This document shows, piece by piece, positions 1 through 5,088 of a stretch of DNA of 5,088 nt. Positions within the stretch are counted from its first letter, which is position 1; each line of letters starts with the position of its first letter. The DNA comes from Marinilabiliaceae bacterium UBA5213 (GTDB taxonomy: Bacteria; Bacteroidota; Bacteroidia; Bacteroidales; Marinilabiliaceae). The notes beneath the pieces were generated by a model. The model was not told the DNA's origin, ran no database searches, and was given only the letters and a program-made list of their open reading frames with translations. The translations under genes were made by a program, and so were the position numbers. The stretch spans positions 1 through 5,088 of the forward strand of contig DHVH01000032.1 of NCBI GenBank assembly GCA_002412555.1, written 5' to 3'.

Positions 1-2
1 AA

Positions 3-95
3 AGAATCAGAGGCTATTCCCGGACCAAATATCCGGATGAAACGGAAACGGCAAACGGCGAAAAAGCAACCACCGTCACGTATGACGCACTGTAA
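3..95 (+). CDS. C-terminal tail of an unidentified protein (5' end outside window)
   Basis: An open frame enters from the left edge and ends at TAA (93-95), giving 30 residues that end in TTVTYDAL. The tail is hydrophilic and rich in Thr, Glu and Asp, with no motif I recognise, so no function is offered. This frame is preferred over the overlapping frame starting at base 1 (stop 118-120). That frame gives a Lys/Arg/Gln/Pro-rich string that looks like an out-of-frame shadow, and the stop of frame 3 is followed at a sensible distance by a terminator-like hairpin. The gene is on the same strand as the regulator downstream but is probably a separate transcription unit, because a terminator and a new promoter lie between them. 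Confidence 0.5.
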   Translation, partial: RIRGYSRTKYPDETETANGEKATTVTYDAL

Positions 96-134
96 ACCAC
101 TTTTTATCTATTCTTTATAACTTTCATTGTGAAT

Positions 135-167
135 AAGGGGGCTGTCCATCGAGGATAGTCCTCTTTT
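135..167 (+). terminator. Rho-independent terminator-like hairpin after the upstream gene
   Basis: The left arm (about 135-147, AAGGGGGCTGTCC) pairs with the right arm (about 153-166, GGATAGTCCTCTTT) around the loop ATCGA (148-152). There is one bulged T (159) and a few G-U pairs. A T-run at 164-167 closes the structure. It lies 40 bases after the stop of the upstream partial gene and before the next promoter, as expected for an intrinsic terminator. The T-tract is short, so efficiency is uncertain. Confidence 0.7.
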
Positions 168-195
168 GGTGTAAATCCAAAATTTCAGAAATTAA

Positions 196-226
196 TTTGA
201 ATTATTCCTAAGATGGTTTATCTTTG
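196..226 (+). promoter_or_regulatory. Bacteroides-type sigma promoter for the kelch/SARP-like regulator
   Basis: TTTG (196-199) is followed, after a 19-base spacer, by TATCTTTG (219-226). This matches the Bacteroides primary-sigma pattern of a -33 TTTG and a -7 TAnnTTTG. Transcription would start near 230-235, leaving a 5' UTR of about 60 bases before the ATG at 292. The near-perfect match suggests steady basal expression of the regulator, unlike the weak promoter in front of the susC-like gene. Confidence 0.75.
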
Positions 227-291
227 CCCTAAATGCGGATCTAATAAAGTACACCATTTTGTTTTATACATTTGTTATGAATTTTGTAAAT

Positions 292-2823
292 ATGAATCGG
301 TGCAAAACAGTATTTTTTTTACTGTTTTTAGTCAGCTCATTTGAGGTACTGGCTCAAAATGACTTGCTCTCCGGTTTGTATTTTTCTTCTCACGAAGTCA
401 TTCAGGACAAACGTACTTCCTTAAATCTGACCCCCCGCGGTAATCTGAAATTCTCAGATCATTTTACGCTCGAATTTGAAGCCAGCTTCAGGAAGGGGGA
501 TGGTTATTACGGATATATTTTCAGGATATTGGGAGATGATGCAACAAACATCGATTTGGTATCGAACCTTGCTTCCACCACCTCTAACTTTTGGCTGGTT
601 TACAAAGAACAGACGCTACTCTCTTTCAAATGGGAGCAACTGCCGGGTACGGGTTATGATCAATGGGTAAAGATAAAATTCGACCTGGATATACCAGACT
701 CCCGTGTCTCTTTGTCCATCAATGATGTGAAGCAGGAATCCGCCATACCCGAATCCATCAATACCCATTTGTTCGATGTTATTTTTGGAGCGCTTCATCA
801 TCCGGATTTTGTGAGTGTGGATGTCTGCCCCATGTCATTGAAGAATGTAAAATTATATAAAGATGGTACGCTCTTCCGTGACTGGAAATTGTCGGAACAT
901 TTCAATGACAAGGTCTATGATGAAATAAAGCATGCCGAAGCATGGGTATCCAATCCCATCTGGATTATCGATCGACACATTAAGTGGAAAAAAGTAAAGG
1001 AGCTGCAGGTTGATGGCCTGATCGGAAGTACACATGATACACGGAACGGAAGAATTTTCTTTCTGAATGACAAAGAAATATATTGTGTCAATATCGATTC
1101 TTTCGGAGTGGATACGATTCCTTATCTCGAAGGTAAACCCTACGATGATAAGCTTGCACGGCAAATTATTTATAATGAATATTTCGATCAGTTGTGGTCT
1201 TTTGATTTTGATACGGAGGCAATCAATATTTTTAATTTTGAAACCCGCACCTGGTCAGAAAGTTCCGATAAAACAGTCGAATCGTTGTATGCCCATCACA
1301 ACAAACTTATTTCGCCCATCGACAGTTCATTAATTACCATCGGGGGGTACGGCCATTACATCTATTCGAGCGTCGTTCACCATTACAACAGACTATCCAG
1401 ATCATGGGAAAAATTCGACCGGAAAGATCAGATAGGTCCCCGTTATTTGAGCGGAGCTGATGTAATAAGTGATGAGAAAGCATTGGTATTCGGCGGATAT
1501 GGCAGTCAGACCGGTCATCAGGAACTATCGCCGAAGTTTTATTATGACCTCTTTTATTTTGATTTAAATGAATATACATTTGAGAAAATCCGGACACTCC
1601 CTACGCCTGAAACGCCTTTTGTCCCCATTGAAACCCTGGTATATGATAAAAATCAGAATTGTTTTTATACCCTGATATACAATAATATGCAACACAATAC
1701 CCATCTCCGGCTAGTCCGGTTCAATATGGATGATGGGGAATATGTGGTGTTTAATGATTCTATTCCATATAATTTTCTGGATATAGAATCATGGACTTCT
1801 CTTTTTCTCGATGAAAAGAGATCGGAATTGATTACTTACATTACTACCGGATCAAAAGTTGAGATATTTTCCATCGCCCATCCTCCTAAACTACAACAGG
1901 AAATCCTGCAAAAAGCAGGGAAAAAGATATCTGTTACCTATCTATTCCTGGGCTTTCTCATTTTGTTTCTTTCAGCAGGTTTTGTATTGATCGTATGGAA
2001 AAGAAAACGCCGCAGAACCCCGTTTTTTTATGATGTTCCTGTTGTGTCAAATTATACGGAACTTATTCATATACCGGAACAAAACAAACCTGCCTCCATC
2101 TATTTGTTAGGGAACTTTAAAGTGATTGACAGCGAAGGCAATGATATCACCGGTAGTTTTGCACCGACTACTTCTCAACTGTTTCTTCTGTTACTGATGA
2201 ACACCATTAAAAAAGGTAAAGGAACCACCTCGCAAGAGTTAAAGAATATTCTGTGGTTCGATAAGGATGATAACAGCGCCCGAAACAACAGGAATGTGTA
2301 TATTAATAAATTAAGGTTAATTTTAAAATCATTCGAAGAGATAAAAATCATCAATGACGATGGTTGTCAGGCAATCCAGGGTCTTGATCTTATTTTCTGT
2401 GACTTTGTACGGGTACAGTCACTGATTAATCTGCTGAAGACCAATCCTGTCTTCAATAGACAGGTATTGGTGGAATTGGTCGATTTATCTCTTACGGGTA
2501 CACTTTTGCCCTTTGCTCAATTTGAGTGGCTTGAATCATATCAGACAGAATACACAAACATCCTCATAGACACAATGCTCCAATACAAGAACCATATTGA
2601 AGTAAAGAAGGATTTAATTTTGTTGTTGAAAATGGCTGATGTTATTTTATTACATGATAATATCGATGAAGATGCCATCACAATGAAATGTTACGCCCTC
2701 TTCTATATGGGACATAAAAAACAGGCACTGGATGTTTTTAATAAATTCTCTACAGATTACGAAACCTTACTTGCAGCTAAAACAAAACTAACTTTTGAGG
2801 ATTTAATTAAATTGTCTCAATGA
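292..2823 (+). CDS. Transmembrane one-component regulator: LamG-like/kelch periplasmic sensor with SARP-like wHTH-BTAD output
   Basis: Start: ATG 292 gives a compact signal peptide (Arg3/Lys5, hydrophobic 7-17, VLA|Q at 21/22) and 843 residues. ATG 277 and TTG 259 are in-frame alternatives that only lengthen the N-terminus. Domains in order: LamG/concanavalin-like beta region about 24-205 (FTLEFEASF, WVKIKFDLD, KNVKLYKDG near 184-192); beta-propeller about 225-535 with kelch signatures (GGYG 351-354 then Y365/W372; GGYG 401-404 then DLFYFDL 419-425); one membrane helix about 548-569; KRKRRR 570-575, placing the C-terminus in the cytoplasm; OmpR/SARP-type winged helix about 602-705 (YLLGNFKV, LW 654-655, recognition helix about 664-679, RNNRNVYINKLRLILK); BTAD-like helices about 718-830 (LTGTLLP near 734-740, EWLESY 745-750). 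Similarity tools would probably report only kelch/galactose oxidase, but the galactose oxidase catalytic role is not supported. Likely role (inference): senses a periplasmic ligand and activates the adjacent susC-like operon. Confidence 0.85.
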   Translation: MNRCKTVFFLLFLVSSFEVLAQNDLLSGLYFSSHEVIQDKRTSLNLTPRGNLKFSDHFTLEFEASFRKGDGYYGYIFRILGDDATNIDLVSNLASTTSNFWLVYKEQTLLSFKWEQLPGTGYDQWVKIKFDLDIPDSRVSLSINDVKQESAIPESINTHLFDVIFGALHHPDFVSVDVCPMSLKNVKLYKDGTLFRDWKLSEHFNDKVYDEIKHAEAWVSNPIWIIDRHIKWKKVKELQVDGLIGSTHDTRNGRIFFLNDKEIYCVNIDSFGVDTIPYLEGKPYDDKLARQIIYNEYFDQLWSFDFDTEAINIFNFETRTWSESSDKTVESLYAHHNKLISPIDSSLITIGGYGHYIYSSVVHHYNRLSRSWEKFDRKDQIGPRYLSGADVISDEKALVFGGYGSQTGHQELSPKFYYDLFYFDLNEYTFEKIRTLPTPETPFVPIETLVYDKNQNCFYTLIYNNMQHNTHLRLVRFNMDDGEYVVFNDSIPYNFLDIESWTSLFLDEKRSELITYITTGSKVEIFSIAHPPKLQQEILQKAGKKISVTYLFLGFLILFLSAGFVLIVWKRKRRRTPFFYDVPVVSNYTELIHIPEQNKPASIYLLGNFKVIDSEGNDITGSFAPTTSQLFLLLLMNTIKKGKGTTSQELKNILWFDKDDNSARNNRNVYINKLRLILKSFEEIKIINDDGCQAIQGLDLIFCDFVRVQSLINLLKTNPVFNRQVLVELVDLSLTGTLLPFAQFEWLESYQTEYTNILIDTMLQYKNHIEVKKDLILLLKMADVILLHDNIDEDAITMKCYALFYMGHKKQALDVFNKFSTDYETLLAAKTKLTFEDLIKLSQ

Positions 2824-2870
2824 GTTTCCCTTTCTATCTTTCTGTTAGACTTTAAAACCATCACATTATT

Positions 2871-2917
2871 CGGTTTATTAATTGTTTTGTTAAATAGACC
2901 GTTGTTTCTTTTGTTTT
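2871..2917 (+). terminator. Candidate Rho-independent terminator of the regulator gene
   Basis: CGGTTTATTAA (2871-2881) pairs with TTAAATAGACCG (2890-2901) around the 8-base loop TTGTTTTG. This makes an 11-bp stem with one G-U pair and one bulged A. A T-rich stretch (2902-2917, interrupted by G and C) follows. It lies 47 bases after the regulator stop codon. The stem has few G-C pairs and the T-tract is broken, so it may be leaky or may instead act as a protein-binding inverted repeat. Confidence 0.55.
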
Positions 2918-2937
2918 AAATAATAAAAGTTATAAAA

Positions 2938-2979
2938 ATAATCTTACCATTAATCGAAATTTTAATCACTCTATTAAGT
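2938..2979 (+). promoter_or_regulatory. Candidate activator-binding direct repeats, four boxes at 12-bp period
   Basis: ATAATC (2938), TTAATC (2950), TTAATC (2962) and TTAAGT (2974) start exactly 12 bases apart. The last box ends 9 bases before the putative -7 element at 2989, and the third overlaps the -33 position. Tandem boxes about one helical turn apart are the usual target geometry of OmpR/PhoB and SARP winged-helix proteins, and such a domain ends the adjacent regulator. The DNA here is very AT-rich, which raises the chance of coincidental repeats. That this is the regulator's operator is inference. Confidence 0.45.
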
Positions 2980-2988
2980 GTGGAAGGC

Positions 2989-2996
2989 TTTCTTTG
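2989..2996 (+). promoter_or_regulatory. Putative weak -7 element of the susC-like gene promoter
   Basis: TTTCTTTG differs from TAnnTTTG at one specified base (T for A at position 2) and contains the only TTTG between 2914 and 3131. No TTTG or TTG lies at the expected -33 position (about 2966-2969). A promoter with a poor -33 is typical of genes that need an activator. Transcription would begin near 3001-3003, giving a leader of about 130 bases. Confidence 0.4.
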
Positions 2997-3009
2997 TGAT
3001 AAAAATTAA

Positions 3010-3046
3010 TGATAAATTAAGTTTAAGAAAAAACTTTCTATTATCA
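3010..3046 (+). other. Stem-loop in the putative leader of the susC-like mRNA
   Basis: TGATAA (3010-3015) pairs with TTATCA (3041-3046), and AAGTTT (3019-3024) pairs with AAACTT (3031-3036). They are separated by an asymmetric internal loop (ATT against TCTA), and the apical loop is AAGAAA (3025-3030). The left arm belongs to a near-tandem repeat: TGATAAAAATTAA (2997-3009) is followed at once by TGATAAATTAAG (3010-3021). The structure is made only of weak pairs and could be a DNA operator, a leader RNA fold or chance. Confidence 0.35.
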
Positions 3047-3068
3047 GAATTTAAAGATAAACATAAAG

Positions 3069-3086
3069 TGAAAGGTCTCCCTTTCA
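3069..3086 (+). other. Perfect 7-bp stem-loop 45 bases before the susC-like start codon
   Basis: TGAAAGG (3069-3075) and CCTTTCA (3080-3086) form a perfect stem with a four-base loop TCTC. No T-run follows, so it is not an ordinary intrinsic terminator. It lies in the untranslated leader, 45 bases upstream of ATG 3132, and may affect mRNA stability or translation initiation. Confidence 0.4.
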
Positions 3087-3131
3087 GATTCCATTATTTA
3101 ATTTATTAATCTAAAAAAATGAGACAATGAA

Positions 3132-5088
3132 ATGAAAAGAAAAATTTTAAATCTATCAAGCGGAATTATGTACATATTATTTTGTACAATTTCTTTATCT
3201 GCCTTTGCTCAAAACATTCAAGTTACTGGAAAAGTAACGGACAACACAGGAGAAGCTATCATTGGAGCCAATGTTACCCAAAAGGGGACAACCATAGGAA
3301 CAGCTACCGATATTGATGGCCTTTTTTCCCTGAACGTACCGGGGAATGCAACGCTTGTGGTTTCCTTCCTGGGATATATTCCCCAGGAAATAAATGTGAA
3401 TAACAGGGCAAACATCAACATCACTATGTTGGAAGATGTGCAAGCCCTCGAAGAGGTAGTTGTTACGGGTTATGGTACGCAAAGAAAAGCGACACTGACG
3501 GGTTCAATTTCATCAGTTAACAGCGAAGAATTGACCATTACGAAAAATGAAAACGTTGTTAATATGTTAAGCGGTAAAACGCCCGGGTTACGTATTACAC
3601 AAAGAACGTCACAACCCGGACAATACAACACGGTGATCGATGTCCGTGGTTTCGGCGAACCGTTATTTGTGATTGATGGTGTTGCCCGGAGTAAGGACGA
3701 CTTTGCTCGAATGGATCCGGAAGAAATTGAATCCATCTCCTTGTTGAAAGATGCATCAGCTGCTATCTACGGTATACGGGCAGCCAACGGAGTCATGTTG
3801 ATTACCACGAAGAGTGGAACTTCACAGAATGGGAAGGTAGACATCAGCTACTCTGGAAATATTACGATGCAGGAAATGATTTTTATACCTGGAGGTTATA
3901 CTGTTCATGAATGGAAAACGTTGCGGAATGAACAAAATTACAGAGACTTCAACAACATGTATTTTTCCCGCAAGTCGCCGATACATTCCGACGAGGAAAT
4001 GGTGGAAGCGCTCAGTGCAAAGGAATATAACTGGCAGGACAGAGTATTTAACAAACTGACTCCCCAGACCCAGCACAATATGAGCATCAATGGCGGAACA
4101 GAAACATTGCGTTACTTCTTCAGTCTAGGTTATCTGAAACAAGACGGTGCATACGCCAGTGGCTCTTTATGGGCTGACAGGTACAATTTGCGATCGAATA
4201 TCGACGCGAAAATTACCGAGCGTCTGAGCATGAGGGTTTCCTTAGGAGGTGTTATAGGAGCTGTCCATGAACCGGCTGCCGGTCTGTGGGACAACTACAA
4301 AGTGGCTTTTCTTGCCATTCCCGGCACTCCGTTCTATGCAAATGACAATCCTAATTACCTGAATGGTTACACGCCATGGAACAATGAGTTCGCTAATCTG
4401 GTCGGCAAAATGGATGAAAAGTATACGGGATACACCCACAGAAAAGATCGTAGAATGAACGGATCATTATCTCTCAATTACGATATACCTGGCGTGAAAG
4501 GCTTGTCCGCATCTGCATTTTATGACTATTCTGTGAATACGCCAGATACGAAAACATACAAACAAATGTATAGTACCTATAAATATATAGAGGAAACAGA
4601 TTCATATGTTTTGGCGAAACTGGAAAACGGACCTACCAATACCGCAACACGTTCTGCCAGCTATTCTACAGGAACCACCCTGCAATTGGCATTGGCTTAT
4701 AAAAACACTTTCGGAGATCACAACGTAGATGCAAAGATCATTCATGAAGAAAATTATTCGGAATGGGATAACTTCAATGCCTCCCGTATATTAACATTGA
4801 ACGCAGAAGACCTGTTTGCAGGAGAAGCCAGTGGTCAAACCGGTTCAGGTGGTACGCCAGGTGATCGTGCACAAAGTGCATATATTGGCAGGGTAAACTA
4901 TGATTACACCGGAAAATATATGCTAAGCCTTATTGGACGTTATGAAGGAAATTCACGCTGGGCTGCGGATAAACGTTGGGGATTCTTCCCATCAGTAGCG
5001 GCTGCTTGGCGTTTAAGCGAAGAGAATTTTATTAAAAATAATTTTGATTTCATCTCCAACCTTAAGTTAAGGGTTTCACACGGTAAAT
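3132..5088 (+). CDS. SusC/RagA-family TonB-dependent outer-membrane transporter (3' end outside window)
   Basis: The frame is open from ATG 3132 to the edge, giving 652 codons, about 60-65% of a typical SusC protein of roughly 1000 residues. Features in order: signal peptide 1-26 (Lys/Arg 2-4, hydrophobic 12-25, AFA|Q); carboxypeptidase-regulatory-like domain about 29-103 (VTGKVTD, GEAIIGANV, SFLGY); the family junction LEEVVVTGYGTQ at 106-117; plug domain about 117-232 with VRGFGEPLFVIDGV (171-184) and LLKDASAAIYGIRAANG (204-220) then TTKSG; then the beta-barrel, with RYEGNSRW (603-610) and FFPSVAAAWRLSEENF from 618. Such proteins form the channel of a SusC/SusD importer that brings glycans or peptides across the outer membrane using TonB energy. 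A susD-like gene would be expected just past the right edge. There is no Shine-Dalgarno sequence, which is normal for the phylum. The substrate cannot be read from the sequence. Confidence 0.95.
   Translation, partial: MKRKILNLSSGIMYILFCTISLSAFAQNIQVTGKVTDNTGEAIIGANVTQKGTTIGTATDIDGLFSLNVPGNATLVVSFLGYIPQEINVNNRANINITMLEDVQALEEVVVTGYGTQRKATLTGSISSVNSEELTITKNENVVNMLSGKTPGLRITQRTSQPGQYNTVIDVRGFGEPLFVIDGVARSKDDFARMDPEEIESISLLKDASAAIYGIRAANGVMLITTKSGTSQNGKVDISYSGNITMQEMIFIPGGYTVHEWKTLRNEQNYRDFNNMYFSRKSPIHSDEEMVEALSAKEYNWQDRVFNKLTPQTQHNMSINGGTETLRYFFSLGYLKQDGAYASGSLWADRYNLRSNIDAKITERLSMRVSLGGVIGAVHEPAAGLWDNYKVAFLAIPGTPFYANDNPNYLNGYTPWNNEFANLVGKMDEKYTGYTHRKDRRMNGSLSLNYDIPGVKGLSASAFYDYSVNTPDTKTYKQMYSTYKYIEETDSYVLAKLENGPTNTATRSASYSTGTTLQLALAYKNTFGDHNVDAKIIHEENYSEWDNFNASRILTLNAEDLFAGEASGQTGSGGTPGDRAQSAYIGRVNYDYTGKYMLSLIGRYEGNSRWAADKRWGFFPSVAAAWRLSEENFIKNNFDFISNLKLRVSHGK

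Noticed and set aside
1..120. Alternative frame 1 tail ending at 118-120
   Set aside because: Its composition (dense Lys/Arg/Gln/Pro) looks like an out-of-frame reading, and frame 3 has a more normal codon pattern and ends nearer the coding edge.
259..291. TTG at 259 and ATG at 277 as starts of the regulator
   Set aside because: Both are in frame, but ATG 292 alone gives a standard signal peptide with Arg/Lys just before the hydrophobic core. The extra residues add a second hydrophobic patch with no clear role. ATG 277 remains possible.
313..320. T8 run in the signal-peptide codons as a phase-variation slippage site
   Set aside because: Eight T in AT-rich DNA encoding Phe-Phe-Leu is expected for a hydrophobic core. 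Nothing else points to phase variation.
616..1597. Minus-strand open frames at 616-801, 853-1164 and 1334-1597
   Set aside because: They lie wholly inside the regulator gene, and their products have no domain or signal features. They are antisense shadows.
292..1900. Galactose oxidase enzyme
   Set aside because: The propeller resembles the kelch fold used by galactose oxidase, but the protein continues into a membrane helix and a DNA-binding domain, and I could not identify the Tyr-Cys cofactor or copper-ligand set.
2824..3131. tRNA, CRISPR, insertion-sequence ends or invertible-promoter repeats in the intergenic region
   Set aside because: No cloverleaf, regular repeat-spacer pattern, transposase remnant or long inverted-repeat pair flanking a promoter is visible. 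Only the short hairpins and 12-bp boxes already listed are present.
3195..4439. Minus-strand open frames inside the susC-like gene (3195-3482, 3218-3424, 3470-3736, 3822-4076, 4242-4439)
   Set aside because: All are antisense to a clear full-frame SusC coding region and mutually overlapping. Their translations look like random complements.

Overview
The window looks like a Bacteroidota (Bacteroidales-type) chromosome. The evidence is a SusC/RagA-family outer-membrane transporter, signal peptides cleaved before Gln, a promoter matching the Bacteroides TTTG-N19-TAnnTTTG pattern, no visible Shine-Dalgarno sequences and AT-rich intergenic DNA. No taxon can be named from this sequence alone.

Layout, all on the + strand: (1) bases 3-95 are the last codons of an unidentified gene, followed by a hairpin terminator at about 135-167. 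(2) A consensus-like promoter (196-226) precedes a complete gene, 292-2823. Its 843-residue product has a signal peptide, a LamG/concanavalin-like region, a kelch-type beta-propeller and one transmembrane helix with a KRKRRR stop-transfer. The cytoplasmic C-terminus reads as an OmpR-type winged helix followed by a BTAD-like helical domain, the pairing seen in SARP (AfsR/DnrI-type) activators. (3) A 308-base intergenic region (2824-3131) holds a terminator-like hairpin, a row of four direct-repeat boxes exactly 12 bp apart ending 9 bp before a weak -7 element, and a putative leader with two stem-loops. (4) A SusC-type TonB-dependent transporter starts at 3132 and runs off the right edge after 652 codons.

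The likely logic is a polysaccharide/glycoconjugate utilisation locus (PUL). The membrane-spanning protein would sense a glycan or related ligand in the periplasm and act directly at the promoter of the neighbouring susC-like gene through its cytoplasmic DNA-binding domain. It has no kinase, receiver, sigma or anti-sigma module, so it differs from the usual hybrid two-component, ECF sigma/anti-sigma and SusR-type PUL regulators. The 12-bp direct-repeat array is the natural candidate binding site. The domain calls are by eye and the regulatory link is inference.
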